Below are positions 1 to 8,875 of a DNA stretch of 64,000 nucleotides, piece after piece (position 1 is the stretch's first letter; each line of letters starts with the position of its first letter). This DNA comes from Pseudooceanicola sediminis (lineage in GTDB: Bacteria; Pseudomonadota; Alphaproteobacteria; Rhodobacterales; Rhodobacteraceae), in the NCBI RefSeq assembly GCF_003575965.1, contig NZ_QWJJ01000003.1, positions 1 to 64,000 of the forward strand. Direction: 5' to 3'. The notes below the pieces were generated by a model that saw only the letters and a list, made by a program, of their open reading frames with translations, was not told where the DNA came from and searched no databases. The translations under genes and the position numbers were made by a program.

Positions 1-1596
1 GCGGACAGCCCGGCGGCGGGGTTCGGCGCACGGCGCGGCGTGCTTGCCACTGCGCTGGATCGGGCGCTGGAGGCCGAGGGCGCGATGCAGCAGGCGGCCC
101 GCACCGCGGCGCGGCGCGCGACCTTGCTGGCGCGCCTGAAGGACGCGATGCAGGACGCGATGCAGGACGCGGCCCCGGGAACAGTCGAGGACGCGGGCGA
201 GGGAGCGGGCTGGCAGGAGAGCACTGGCGCACAGGACGCATCGCTGTCGCCAGACCGGATCTTGCCTGCGGCAGAGCGTATGCTGGCCGGGTTGGACCGC
301 ATTGCACAGGCGGCACAGGCACGGCAGGCAGCGTCGGCCAGCCTGGCCACGCTGACCCAGGCACGAGAGGCGGCAGCGCAGGCGTTGCAGGCGCACGAGG
401 CGGCGCTGGCACGGCTGACATCGGATGGCTGGGCGAAGGGTCTGGAGGCCGAGGCGATCCTGACGCGCCTGCCGGACCTTGAGACACTGGCGCAGATCGA
501 GAGTGAACGCAGCACCCTGGCACGGCGGATCGCGCGGATGGAAGCGGCGCTGGCCGCGTTCGAGGCGACAATGCAACCGCTGCGCGCACCGCTGGGCCTG
601 ACGACGACGGCAGAGGTCAGCGAAACCCTGATGGTGGCGCGTCAACGCGCGGCGGATGCTGCGGCGTTGCAGGCGCGGATTGGCGCCCTTGGCGAAGAGC
701 TGTTGGCGGCGCGTCAGGCCGAAGGGGCGGCGCAGGTCGCCCTGGCTGCCAGTGCCGCCGAGATTGCATCTGTCCTGGAGGGGCAGGCGGATGTGCCCGA
801 TGTCGCGCCCCGCGAACATGTCGGCGCCCTGGCCGCGCGCGATCAGATGCGCGCCGCTCTGGCCCGCCTGAACGAGGAGCACGCGCGTGCGGCGGGCGAT
901 CTGGAGCCGCAGGCGCTGGCGGCGGAGGAACAGGACACCGACCCGGCGCGGCTGGCGCGCCTTGGGGCCGAGCTGGCCGAGGCAGAGGCACAGCGCGACG
1001 CGGTGCTGCGCCGGTCGGGAGAGGCCGACGAGGCGCTGCGACAGGCGATGGCGAGCGGGGGCGGTGCGGAGATTGACCAGCGCCGCGCCACCGCGCTTGA
1101 GAGCCTGCGTGAAGAGGCTCGGCTGGCGGCAACCAAGCTGTTGGGCCTGATGGCGGCCCAAGGGGCCTTGCGCCGGTTCCGACAGGAACGTCGCGGCGAC
1201 ATGCTGACCGCGACCGAGGCGGCCTTTGCGCGGTTGACGCATGGCGAATGGCCGCGTCTGGAAACCCGGACCACCGGCAAATCGGAACGCCTGGTGGCCC
1301 TGCGCGACGGCGAGCCGGTGACGGCCGAGGGCATGTCGACGGGCACGCGGGGCCAATTGTACCTGGCGCTGCGCATTGCCGGCCATGCGGATTTCGTGGC
1401 CCGCAACGGGGCGCTGCCCTTTGTCACCGACGATATCCATGAAACGTTTGACGATCCGCGGGCGCGGGCCGCGCTGGAACTGGCCGGAGAGATGGGTCAG
1501 ATCGGGCAGGCGATCCTGTTCACCCATCATCGCCACCTGGTCGATCTGGCGCGTGACGTGCTGGGGGATGTGCGGGTGATCGAACTGACCAAGTAG
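1..1596 (+). CDS. C-terminal part of a YhaN/Rad50-like coiled-coil ATPase (5' end outside window)
   Basis: The reading frame is open from base 1 with no stop, so the gene starts upstream; the GTG at base 40 is only the first start-like codon visible. About 530 residues are present. Most form long Ala/Glu/Gln/Arg-rich heptad-like helices, typical of the coiled coil of SbcC/Rad50/YhaN proteins. The last ~110 residues hold the C-terminal half of an ABC-type ATPase head: a signature-like STGTRGQLYLALR, a Walker B LPFVTDD followed by IHETFDD, and a switch histidine in ILFTHH. YhaN-family proteins are large SMC-like ATPases, often encoded beside a metallophosphoesterase (YhaO) that forms a nuclease complex; the partner would lie upstream. 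The role in DNA end processing is family inference. Confidence 0.8.
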   Translation, partial: ADSPAAGFGARRGVLATALDRALEAEGAMQQAARTAARRATLLARLKDAMQDAMQDAAPGTVEDAGEGAGWQESTGAQDASLSPDRILPAAERMLAGLDRIAQAAQARQAASASLATLTQAREAAAQALQAHEAALARLTSDGWAKGLEAEAILTRLPDLETLAQIESERSTLARRIARMEAALAAFEATMQPLRAPLGLTTTAEVSETLMVARQRAADAAALQARIGALGEELLAARQAEGAAQVALAASAAEIASVLEGQADVPDVAPREHVGALAARDQMRAALARLNEEHARAAGDLEPQALAAEEQDTDPARLARLGAELAEAEAQRDAVLRRSGEADEALRQAMASGGGAEIDQRRATALESLREEARLAATKLLGLMAAQGALRRFRQERRGDMLTATEAAFARLTHGEWPRLETRTTGKSERLVALRDGEPVTAEGMSTGTRGQLYLALRIAGHADFVARNGALPFVTDDIHETFDDPRARAALELAGEMGQIGQAILFTHHRHLVDLARDVLGDVRVIELTK

Positions 1597-1798
1597 GCGG
1601 CGTCGGCCTGAAACCGGCGGCGGGGCCGCGTCTGCGCACAATCGCTGTTCGTGGGGGCGATGACGTGCGGTCTTGTTGCGCGGCGGTGCGGCCCATAGGT
1701 TCGGCACAATCCGCCCGCGGGGCGCCGTGCAAGGCGGCGCATCCCAAGGGCGCTGTCGCATTGTCTTGTACGACCCGCGCATCGGAGGCGCGTTCGCC

Positions 1799-2821
1799 AT
1801 GAAGAATATCGGTTTCCTGTCTTTCGGACATTGGAGCCCCGGTCGCGGGTCGCAAACCCAGACCGCCGCCGACACCCTGTTGCAATCCATCGACCTGGCC
1901 GTCGCGGCCGAGGAGCTGGGGGCCGACGGGGCCTATTTCAGGGTGCACCATTTCGCCCGTCAGCTTGCCTCGCCCTTTCCGCTGCTGGCGGCGGTTGGCG
2001 CGAAGACCAGCAAGATCGAGATCGGCACCGGCGTCATCGACATGCGCTATGAAAACCCGCTGTACATGGCCGAAGATGCCGGGTCGGCCGACCTGATCGC
2101 GGGCGGGCGTCTGCAACTGGGGATCAGCCGGGGATCGCCGGAGCAGGTGATCGAGGGCTGGCGGCACTTTGGCTATGCGCCGCCCGAGGGGGGCACGGAT
2201 GCCGATATCGGGCGCCATCACGCCAAGATCTTTTTCGACGTGCTGCGCGGCGAGGGGTTCGCCCAGCCGAACCCGAACCCGATGTTCCCCAACCCGCCGG
2301 GATTGCTGCGGCTGGAACCACATTCCGAGGGGCTGCGCGACCGGATCTGGTGGGGCGCGGGGTCGAACGCGACCGCCGTCTGGGCGGCGGAGCTGGGGAT
2401 GAACCTGCAAAGTTCGACCCTGAAGGACGATGAGACGGGCGAGCCGTTCCATATCCAGCAGGCCAAGCAGATCCGCGCCTATCGCGAGGCCTGGAAGGCC
2501 GCGGGTCACAAGCGCACGCCGCGTGTTTCGGTCAGTCGCAGCATATTCGCGCTGACCAACGACATGGATCGGGCCTATTTCGGGCGCGGCGAAAAGGGCA
2601 AGGATTCCGTGGGGTATATCGATGCCAACACCCGCGCCATCTTTGGCCGCAGCTATGCCGCCGAGCCGGACAAGCTGATCAAGGAACTGGCGCAGGACGA
2701 AGCGGTGGCCGAGGCGGATACGCTGCTGCTGACCGTGCCGAACCAGTTGGGGGTCGCGTACAATGCGCATGTGATCGAGGCGATCCTGACCCATGTGGCC
2801 CCGGGCCTCGGCTGGCGCTGA
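1799..2821 (+). CDS. LLM-class (bacterial luciferase-like) flavin-dependent oxidoreductase
   Basis: This 340-residue protein starts MKNIGFLSFGHW at an ATG preceded by GGAGG at 1784-1788. It has the TIM-barrel luciferase-like pattern: an N-terminal strand ending in FGHW, GADGAYFRVHHF, an EIGTGVIDM strand, a LQLGISRGSPEQV phosphate-binding region, and a C-terminal ADTLLLTVPNQLG strand. These enzymes use reduced FMN (or F420) to oxygenate or oxidise small organic substrates; the substrate cannot be told from sequence. It stands alone, about 200 bp after the ATPase gene, and is followed by a hairpin terminator, so it is probably monocistronic. An upstream in-frame extension exists but lacks a ribosome site and family-like sequence. 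Confidence 0.85.
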   Translation: MKNIGFLSFGHWSPGRGSQTQTAADTLLQSIDLAVAAEELGADGAYFRVHHFARQLASPFPLLAAVGAKTSKIEIGTGVIDMRYENPLYMAEDAGSADLIAGGRLQLGISRGSPEQVIEGWRHFGYAPPEGGTDADIGRHHAKIFFDVLRGEGFAQPNPNPMFPNPPGLLRLEPHSEGLRDRIWWGAGSNATAVWAAELGMNLQSSTLKDDETGEPFHIQQAKQIRAYREAWKAAGHKRTPRVSVSRSIFALTNDMDRAYFGRGEKGKDSVGYIDANTRAIFGRSYAAEPDKLIKELAQDEAVAEADTLLLTVPNQLGVAYNAHVIEAILTHVAPGLGWR

Positions 2822-2903
2822 CATCCCGCGCGGGAGGCTGAGGCGAGGCGCTTCGAGCACGACCCCGACTGAGGACTGTAAACGGCGCCTTGCAAGGCGT
2901 TCG

Positions 2904-2937
2904 ACCCCCTGGATGGCGCTGCCGTTCAGGGGGTTTT
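2904..2937 (+). terminator. Rho-independent terminator after the LLM oxidoreductase
   Basis: A perfect 8-bp inverted repeat, ACCCCCTG (2904-2911) and CAGGGGGT (2927-2934), encloses a 15-nt loop and runs into TTTT (2934-2937). It lies 83 bp past the oxidoreductase stop and before the marR gene on the same strand, so it separates two transcription units. Confidence 0.7.
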
Positions 2938-3108
2938 GCGTATGGCAGGGTGGATTTCGCGTCTTTTTCGCCCCGGCGGACATGAAACGCGATTCTATGA
3001 CTTTACATCATTACGGACCGATACTAATTGCACGCAGCCGACCGGCACGGGGCTGAGTCTCGCCCCCCGCTGGTCCCTCTGCCCGTTGGGGCTGTGAAGG
3101 GTGCTGCG

Positions 3109-3552
3109 ATGAATTCCATCGGTCTGATGCTTTATGAAGCCGCGACGCTGCTGAAACGCGAGTTCGAGCGGAGCGCGAAGCCCCATCGGCTGACGCTGAT
3201 GCAGTGGCGCGTGCTGGCCAGCCTGGCCGAACGCGATGGCGTGACGCAGACCGACCTCATGGCGGATCTGCGCACCGGCGCGATGACGATCAGCGACGTT
3301 GTCGAGCGGTTGGAGCAGGTGGGCCTGGTCACGCGCGAGGTGGATGCCAGCGACAACCGTGCCAAGCGTGTCTGCATCACCGCGAAAGGGTCCGCCCTGC
3401 GCGCCGAGATGCGCGTGCTGGCCGAACAGGTCTACGCCCGGACGCTGGAGGGAATAGACCCCGAAGAGCGCGCGGTCACCGAACGCGTGCTGACCCGGAT
3501 TGCCGAGAATTTACAGGACCGCAAGGCCCCGAAGAAGGAAATGAAGACATGA
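3109..3552 (+). CDS. MarR-family transcriptional regulator of the adjacent efflux operon
   Basis: This 147-residue winged-helix regulator starts MNSIGLMLYEAA. The ATG at 3109 fits the usual MarR length; an in-frame TTG at 3028 would add 27 residues that do not look like the family. The winged helix spans roughly residues 28-100 (LTLMQWRVLASL, TQTDLMADL, recognition helix MTISDVVERLEQVGLV), with a wing containing DASDNRAKRVCIT, the conserved D-x-R-x-K region. MarR proteins are dimeric repressors that release DNA on binding phenolic or drug ligands. Its stop overlaps the start of emrA by 4 bp, so it is co-transcribed with the pump and probably autoregulates it. Confidence 0.9.
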   Translation: MNSIGLMLYEAATLLKREFERSAKPHRLTLMQWRVLASLAERDGVTQTDLMADLRTGAMTISDVVERLEQVGLVTREVDASDNRAKRVCITAKGSALRAEMRVLAEQVYARTLEGIDPEERAVTERVLTRIAENLQDRKAPKKEMKT

Positions 3553-4667
3553 GCGTGGCCGAGAAGAAACCCGTCGATCCGACACCCGTCCCCGAGATCG
3601 CGCAAACCGCTGCGCCGCCCGCGGCAGCGCCGGCGCAGGGCAAACCGCGCGGCAAGGGGCGCCGCCGGGTGCTGATGTTTGCCGTTCCGGCGCTGCTGGT
3701 GCTGGGGGGCGCCTATGCCTGGCTGAGCGGCGGGCGCTACATGGATACCGACAACGCCTATGTGCATCAGCCGCTGGTGCCGGTGTCGGCGGATGTCGCG
3801 GGGCGCATCGTCGAGGTGAATGTGAGCGAGAACATGAAGGTCGCCGCCGGCGACGCGCTGTTCCGCATGGATTCGACACCCTATGACATTGCGCTGGCGC
3901 AGGCGGATGCCGCGCTTGCCGCTGCCCGGTTGTCGGTCGAGCAGCTGCGCGCGAACTATGCCACCGTCGCGGCCCAGCTGGAGGCCGCGAAGGGCATTCT
4001 GGATGTTCAGAAACGCGAGTTGGACCGCCAGGATTCGTTGTCGCAGAAGGGGCTGTCTTCGGCCACGACCTATGACGAGGCGGTCATGGACGCCCGGCAG
4101 GCGCAAAACAGCGTCACCGTCGCGCAGCAGCAGTTGAACGCGGCGGCGGCGGCCCTGGGCGGCGATCCGAAGATCGCCACCGACGATGTGCCATCGGTGC
4201 GCGCGGCCAAAGCGCAGCGCGATGCGGCGCTGCGCAACCTGGACAAGACCCGCGTGGTTGCCCCGATCGGTGGCGTGGTGTCGCAGATCGACAGCCTGAA
4301 CGTGGGGCAGTATCTTGGCACCGGGTCGACCGTGGCCAGCCTGGTGAACACCGACGACAGCTGGATCGAGGCGAACTTCAAGGAAACGCAGCTGACCAAG
4401 ATCGCGGTGGGGCAACCGGTCGAGATCGACGTCGATGCCTATCCCGACCTGCATCTGAGTGGCGTGGTCGAGAGCATCGGCGCCGCGACCGGATCGCAGT
4501 TTTCGCTGATCCCGGCGCAGAACGCGACCGGCAACTGGGTCAAGGTGGTGCAGCGCATCCCCGTTCGGATTCGCATCGACAGCGACAGCCGCGGCCTGCT
4601 GCGTGACGGGATGAGCGTTCAGACATCGGTGGACACGGGCAAGAGCCACCTGGACGACCTGCTATGA
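3549..4667 (+). CDS. emrA: EmrA/HlyD-family membrane fusion protein of a multidrug efflux pump
   Basis: This 372-residue periplasmic adaptor overlaps the MarR stop by 4 bp (ATGA). A cytoplasmic Ala/Pro-rich tail of ~40 residues precedes one membrane anchor (VLMFAVPALLVLGGAYAWL). A first lipoyl half-motif follows (VSADVAGRIVEVNVSENMKVAAGDALF), then a long alpha-helical hairpin rich in Ala/Gln (about residues 100-220), then the second lipoyl half (TRVVAPIGGVVSQ) and beta-barrel (SWIEANFKETQLTKIAVGQPVEIDVD). EmrA proteins link an inner-membrane MFS pump to an outer-membrane TolC channel. The next gene is the matching EmrB; no TolC gene is in the window, so it would be supplied elsewhere. Confidence 0.92.
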   Translation: MSVAEKKPVDPTPVPEIAQTAAPPAAAPAQGKPRGKGRRRVLMFAVPALLVLGGAYAWLSGGRYMDTDNAYVHQPLVPVSADVAGRIVEVNVSENMKVAAGDALFRMDSTPYDIALAQADAALAAARLSVEQLRANYATVAAQLEAAKGILDVQKRELDRQDSLSQKGLSSATTYDEAVMDARQAQNSVTVAQQQLNAAAAALGGDPKIATDDVPSVRAAKAQRDAALRNLDKTRVVAPIGGVVSQIDSLNVGQYLGTGSTVASLVNTDDSWIEANFKETQLTKIAVGQPVEIDVDAYPDLHLSGVVESIGAATGSQFSLIPAQNATGNWVKVVQRIPVRIRIDSDSRGLLRDGMSVQTSVDTGKSHLDDLL

Positions 4668-6208
4668 GCGCCAAGCCGGTCTATTCCGCGCCGGCGGTCC
4701 GTGTCGCGGCACCGGGCTGGCTGACCGCGTCGATCATGCTGGCGACGATCATGCAGGTGCTGGACACGACCATCGCCAACGTCGCCCTGCCGCACATGGC
4801 GGCGAGCCTGGGGGCGACGCAGGAAGAGGTGACCTGGGTCCTGACCAGCTATATCGTCGCTTCGGCCATCGCGACGCCGCTGACCGGCTGGGTGGCGGAC
4901 AGGTTCGGCCGCCGCGCGGTATTCGTGACGGCGATCGCGGGCTTTGTGCTGACCTCGCTGGCCTGCGGGCTGGCGGTTGGGCTGCCCGAGATGGTGGCCT
5001 TTCGCATCCTTCAGGGGATTTTCGGCGCGGTGATCATACCGCTGGCGCAGGCCGTTTTGCTGGATATCAACCCGCGCGAACGCATCGGGCAGGCGATGGC
5101 GGTCTACGGCGCGGGCATCATGATCGGTCCGATCATCGGCCCGACGCTGGGCGGCTGGCTGACCGAGGTGTTCAACTGGCGCTATGTCTTTTTCATCAAC
5201 CTGCCGGTGGGGATGATCGCCATGGCCGGGGTCTGGGCCTTTCTGCCCAAGGAAGACACCCGCAAGCGGCGCTTTGACGTGTTTGGCTTTGCGATGCTGG
5301 CGGTTGCCGTGGGGTCGCTGCAGTTGCTGCTGGATCGCGGGCAATCGGTCGATTGGTTCCATGCGGTCGAAAGCTGGATCTATCTGGGTCTGATCGTCGG
5401 TGGTACTTGGGTCTTTATCGTGCATTCGTTTACCGCCGCGGACCCGTTCGTCAATCCGCGCATGTTCGCGGACCGCAACTTTGCGATGGGGCTGATCTTT
5501 ATCTTTGTCGTCGGGCTGACGATGTTTTCCGGCCTCGCCCTGCTTCCGCCGCTGCTGCAAAAGCTGATGGGCTATCCCGTGATCTCGACCGGGATCGTGA
5601 TGGCGCCGCGCGGCGTCGGCACGATGGTGTCGATGATCCTGGTCGGGCGGCTGGTCAGCGTCATCGATTCCCGCGCGCTGGTGTGTTTCGGGCTGGCGGC
5701 GACGGCGGTGTCGATGTGGATGATGGCGGGGTTCAGCGTGGGCATGGATGCCCATCTGATCGTGATGTCGGGTATCCTTCAGGGTTTTGGGCTGGGCTTT
5801 GTCTTCGTGCCGCTGTCGACGCTGACCTTTGCCACCATCGACGCGCGGTTCCGGGGCGATGCCACCAGCATGTTCAGTCTGGTGCGCAACGTGGGGTCGG
5901 GCGTGGGCATATCGGTTGTGACGACGGTTCTGGCACGGATGAGCGTGGTCAACCACGAGGAACTGGGCGCCAGCCTGACCGCGACCGCGCCGCAGGTGCA
6001 AATGCAGATGCCGCAGCTGATTGGCGGATCACGGGGGCTGCTGGCACAGGCGGATCAGATGGTCAGCGCGCAGGCGGCGATGATCGGCTATGTCGATAAC
6101 TTTCTGCTGATGATGTACCTGACGCTGGCGGTGTTTCCCATCGTGCTGTTCCTGCGCAAACCCCCGGCGCATGGTCCCGCGCCCGAGGTCCATGCGGCGA
6201 TGGAATAG
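4664..6208 (+). CDS. emrB: EmrB-type MFS drug:H+ antiporter (DHA2, 14 TM)
   Basis: This 514-residue protein overlaps emrA by 4 bp. It shows DHA2 hallmarks: LDTTIANVALPHM in the first transmembrane helix, the cytoplasmic motif A GWVADRFGRRAVF, and antiporter motif C GAGIMIGPIIGPTLGGW followed by FNWRYVFFINLPVG. Hydrophobic segments are consistent with 14 helices, and the length matches EmrB (about 510). It exports hydrophobic toxicants using proton motive force together with EmrA. Being the last gene of marR-emrA-emrB and followed at once by a strong hairpin terminator, it is probably induced when the MarR protein binds a ligand. The specific drug range cannot be inferred. Confidence 0.93.
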   Translation: MSAKPVYSAPAVRVAAPGWLTASIMLATIMQVLDTTIANVALPHMAASLGATQEEVTWVLTSYIVASAIATPLTGWVADRFGRRAVFVTAIAGFVLTSLACGLAVGLPEMVAFRILQGIFGAVIIPLAQAVLLDINPRERIGQAMAVYGAGIMIGPIIGPTLGGWLTEVFNWRYVFFINLPVGMIAMAGVWAFLPKEDTRKRRFDVFGFAMLAVAVGSLQLLLDRGQSVDWFHAVESWIYLGLIVGGTWVFIVHSFTAADPFVNPRMFADRNFAMGLIFIFVVGLTMFSGLALLPPLLQKLMGYPVISTGIVMAPRGVGTMVSMILVGRLVSVIDSRALVCFGLAATAVSMWMMAGFSVGMDAHLIVMSGILQGFGLGFVFVPLSTLTFATIDARFRGDATSMFSLVRNVGSGVGISVVTTVLARMSVVNHEELGASLTATAPQVQMQMPQLIGGSRGLLAQADQMVSAQAAMIGYVDNFLLMMYLTLAVFPIVLFLRKPPAHGPAPEVHAAME

Positions 6209-6256
6209 CACCGGACGGGCCGGCGGCCCATCGACCGGCGGCTGGCGCATGATTGG

Positions 6257-6290
6257 CGGCCCGGAGTCTGACACAGGCTCCGGGCCGTTT
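6257..6290 (+). terminator. Rho-independent terminator of marR-emrAB
   Basis: A perfect 10-bp stem, CGGCCCGGAG (6257-6266) with CTCCGGGCCG (6278-6287), has an 11-nt loop and is followed by TTT. It sits between the convergent emrB and ABC-ATPase genes and may act in both directions, although only the plus side has a T run. Confidence 0.75.
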
Positions 6291-6295
6291 GCGTT

Positions 6296-7957
6296 TCACA
6301 CGGTCTCGGGGTGGGCGCGCGCGGGCGTGCCGGTCAGGCGCAGCGGCGCGCCCTTGGGCACGGCGGCCAGCAGGCGGCGGGTATAGGGATGCTGTGGCGC
6401 GCGCAGCACCTCGTTCGTCAGGCCGGTTTCGACGATCTCTCCCCTGTACATCACCGCGATGCGATGGCTGACCCGTTCGACCACGGCAATGTCGTGGCTG
6501 ATGAACAGGAACGACAGGCCTTCGGTGCGCTGAAGGTCTGCCATCAGGTCGGTGATACGCCGTGCGTTCGAGACATCGAGGGCCGAGACAGCCTCGTCCG
6601 CGACGATGATCGCGGGACGCACGGACAGGGCGCGGGCGATGCAGATCCGCTGGCGCTGGCCACCCGAGAACTGGTGCGGATAACGATCCGCGGCCTCTGC
6701 GGGCAGGCCGACGCGGGTCAGCAGATCGGCGGCCAGCGCGGCGCGGTCCGAGCCGCGCGCGACGCCGTGCAGAAAGGCGGGTTCGGTCACCAGATCGCGG
6801 ATGCTCATCCGCGGGTTGAGCGAGGCGTAGGGATCCTGAAACACCATCTGGATACGGGCGCGATGTGGTTTCAGCGCCTTGGGCGACAGGCCGGTGATCG
6901 GCGTGCCATCCAGCGCGACCACGCCCGAGGTCGGTTCGATCAGGCGCAGGACAGAGCGCGCGAGGGTGGATTTGCCACACCCGGATTCCCCCACCAGCCC
7001 AAGGGTTTCACCGCGCCCGAGGGTGAGGGAGACGTCGCGCACCACCGGCGTCGGCGCGGTGCGCGACAGCAGCGAGGTGCCGCCGAAACTGGTGCTGAGA
7101 TTGCGGACCTCCAGCAGGGTTCGGGCGCCTTTCAGGGGGGCGGGTGCGCCCGTTCCGAGACGGGGCGAGGCGTCGATCAGTTCCTGCGTATAGGCGTGGC
7201 GCGGGGCGGCAAACAGGGCCGGGGTGCGCGCCTCTTCGACCTTGCGCCCTTTCTGCATGACGACGACGCGGTCCGCGATTTCGGCCACCACGCCAAGGTC
7301 ATGGGTGATGAACAGCACGGCCATGCCCATGTCGCGTTGCAGATCGCGCAGCAGGGTCAGGATCTCGGCCTGGGTGGTCACGTCGAGGGCCGTCGTCGGT
7401 TCATCCGCGATCAGCACTTCGGGTTCGCAGGCAAGCGCCATGGCGATCATGACACGCTGGCGCAGGCCCCCCGAAAGTTCGTGCGGATACTGATCGAGGC
7501 GGCGGCCCGGATCGGGGATCATCACCCGGTCGAGGGCGGCACGCGCCGCCGAGCGCGCCTCAGCGCCGCCGAGGCCGCGATGCAGGCGCAGGGTTTCCAT
7601 CATCTGCTGACCGATCCGCATCACCGGGTTGAGCGAGGTCATCGGTTCCTGAAATACCATTGCGATGCGGTCGCCGCGCAGGGCACGCAGGGCGGCGGCG
7701 GGCAGGGTCGTGATCTCGACCGGGTCGATGGTGCCGAGGCGGATCGAGCCACCGTTGATGCGCCCGCCCTCGCGTTCGATCAGGCGCAGGATCGACAGGG
7801 CAGTGGCGGATTTGCCGGACCCGCTTTCGCCGACCAGCGCCAGGGTTTCGCCGCGGTGGATGTCGAAGGACAGCCCGTGCACGGCCTGCACATCGCCAAA
7901 GGCAATGCGCAGGTCCTTGACCGACAGCAGCGGCGGGTTGTGCGGGCGCAGGGTCAT
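6296..7957 (-). CDS. Peptide/opine-type ABC importer ATPase, DppD-DppF fusion
   Basis: This 553-residue protein carries two complete ABC ATPase domains in one chain, like the fused ATPases of Rhizobiales/Rhodobacterales dipeptide or glutathione-type importers. Domain 1 has Walker [10 protein letters not shown], signature [10 protein letters not shown] and Walker [12 protein letters not shown]. Domain 2 has [18 protein letters not shown] and [10 protein letters not shown], in which the usual Pro after the catalytic Glu is Ala. It is the last gene of a minus-strand operon (HAD, permease, permease, binding protein, metallophosphoesterase, this gene). Its ATG overlaps the phosphoesterase stop (ATGA). 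It powers the two permeases encoded upstream. Confidence 0.92.
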   Translation of the reverse strand: MTLRPHNPPLLSVKDLRIAFGDVQAVHGLSFDIHRGETLALVGESGSGKSATALSILRLIEREGGRINGGSIRLGTIDPVEITTLPAAALRALRGDRIAMVFQEPMTSLNPVMRIGQQMMETLRLHRGLGGAEARSAARAALDRVMIPDPGRRLDQYPHELSGGLRQRVMIAMALACEPEVLIADEPTTALDVTTQAEILTLLRDLQRDMGMAVLFITHDLGVVAEIADRVVVMQKGRKVEEARTPALFAAPRHAYTQELIDASPRLGTGAPAPLKGARTLLEVRNLSTSFGGTSLLSRTAPTPVVRDVSLTLGRGETLGLVGESGCGKSTLARSVLRLIEPTSGVVALDGTPITGLSPKALKPHRARIQMVFQDPYASLNPRMSIRDLVTEPAFLHGVARGSDRAALAADLLTRVGLPAEAADRYPHQFSGGQRQRICIARALSVRPAIIVADEAVSALDVSNARRITDLMADLQRTEGLSFLFISHDIAVVERVSHRIAVMYRGEIVETGLTNEVLRAPQHPYTRRLLAAVPKGAPLRLTGTPARAHPETV

Positions 7958-8796
7958 TCGGCGGCCAGACTTTGCAGGAAGGGGGCCAGAGGTGGGGTCC
8001 AGCGGCGGCCGGGCGTCAGGCGGGCCTCGAACGGGTCATCGCCAAAGACCTGCCAGTGCAGGGTTTTGCCAAGTGTCAGCATGCCCCAGGCGCGGGCGGG
8101 TTCGCCGCCGGTGGTGAAGCTTTCGGTCAGGCTCTGCTGGGTCATGTGCGGGATGCCATCGACGGTGGTGACGGTGTTCCAGTGGACGTGCCCGGCGATG
8201 CAGGCGACGGGGACACGGGCCTGCGCCAGTGCCTGACGCGCGCGATCCGCCTGCGGGTAGGTCGAGACAGAGGCGTTGCGCTGAAAGTAGTAGTTGCCGA
8301 TCTGGCTGTGGCCCGAGACGGGGACGTGGCTGGCCACCAGCGTCGGCTTTTCGGCCTGCTGGGCCATGCGCGACAGCCAGAGCAGATCGGATTCTGGCAG
8401 GTCGAAGCCGGGGGTGGCGGTGTTGCGATGGATCTTGGCATCGGCGCGCCAGAGCGCTAGCTGCCAGTCGCCCAGGTCGATGACCTGGCTTTGCAGGGGA
8501 GTGCCGAGGATCGCTTCGTTATCGGCCACGCCGAGGTGATCACGGTCGTGGTTGCCGCAAATGTGGTGGATCGGCGCGTCGAGGTGCGACAGGGCCTCAG
8601 CCACCTCACGCTCCAGCCGGTTGTCGGTGGGGGTGTCGATGTCGGAGATGCGGTCGCCCAGATCGAGGATCAGGTCGGGGGCCTCGGCGTTGGCCCATCT
8701 GGTGAAATCGGCCAGCAGGTCCAGCGCCGTATCGCCACGTTTCGTGTGCGATGGGGCGCCGTGGTGGATGTCGGTGACAATCGCGATGCGGGTCAT
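7954..8796 (-). CDS. Calcineurin-like metallophosphoesterase
   Basis: This 280-residue protein has all five dimetal phosphoesterase motifs: TDIHHG near the N-terminus (D-x-H), LGDRISD (GD), GNHDRD (GNHD), SHVPVSGH and GHVHWN (GHxH). There is no signal peptide, so it acts in the cytoplasm. The family hydrolyses phosphomono- or phosphodiesters such as cyclic nucleotides and glycerophosphodiesters. It is embedded in a peptide-type ABC importer operon between the binding protein and the ATPase, with a HAD phosphatase as first gene. Two phosphatase-fold enzymes in one import operon suggest the imported solute is a phosphate ester or is phosphorylated after entry. The exact substrate is unknown. 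Confidence 0.85.
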   Translation of the reverse strand: MTRIAIVTDIHHGAPSHTKRGDTALDLLADFTRWANAEAPDLILDLGDRISDIDTPTDNRLEREVAEALSHLDAPIHHICGNHDRDHLGVADNEAILGTPLQSQVIDLGDWQLALWRADAKIHRNTATPGFDLPESDLLWLSRMAQQAEKPTLVASHVPVSGHSQIGNYYFQRNASVSTYPQADRARQALAQARVPVACIAGHVHWNTVTTVDGIPHMTQQSLTESFTTGGEPARAWGMLTLGKTLHWQVFGDDPFEARLTPGRRWTPPLAPFLQSLAAE

Positions 8797-8830
8797 GGTT
8801 TTGTTCCGGGATGAGGGGGCGAGGGAGGTG

Positions 8831-8867
8831 AAAAGAGGGGGCCGGGCGACGCGATGCCGCCCGGCCC
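8831..8867 (-). terminator. Intercistronic stem-loop (attenuator/3' stabiliser) after the binding-protein gene
   Basis: A perfect 10-bp stem formed by 8839-8848 and 8858-8867 with a 9-nt loop is followed on the minus strand by CTCTTTT. It lies between the solute-binding-protein gene and the metallophosphoesterase gene of one operon. Such elements usually give the binding protein a higher mRNA dose than downstream genes. Confidence 0.6.
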
Positions 8868-8875
8868 GGCCACGA

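Noticed and set aside
1520-2983. Long minus-strand open frame opposite the LLM oxidoreductase
   Set aside because: It is antisense to a clear enzyme gene, lacks family features and reads as low-complexity Arg/Pro/Gly; typical of high-GC shadow frames.
3002-3030. Promoter TTTACA-17-TAATTG before the marR gene
   Set aside because: The -10 match is poor and no operator symmetry is evident, so it is not listed as a feature.
4619-6001. 460-codon minus-strand frame opposite emrB
   Set aside because: His/Arg/Gln-rich translation mirrors the hydrophobic codons of emrB in antisense; no ribosome site.
6311-8236. 641-codon plus-strand frame opposite the fused ABC ATPase
   Set aside because: It overlaps two conserved genes on the other strand and has no recognisable domain.
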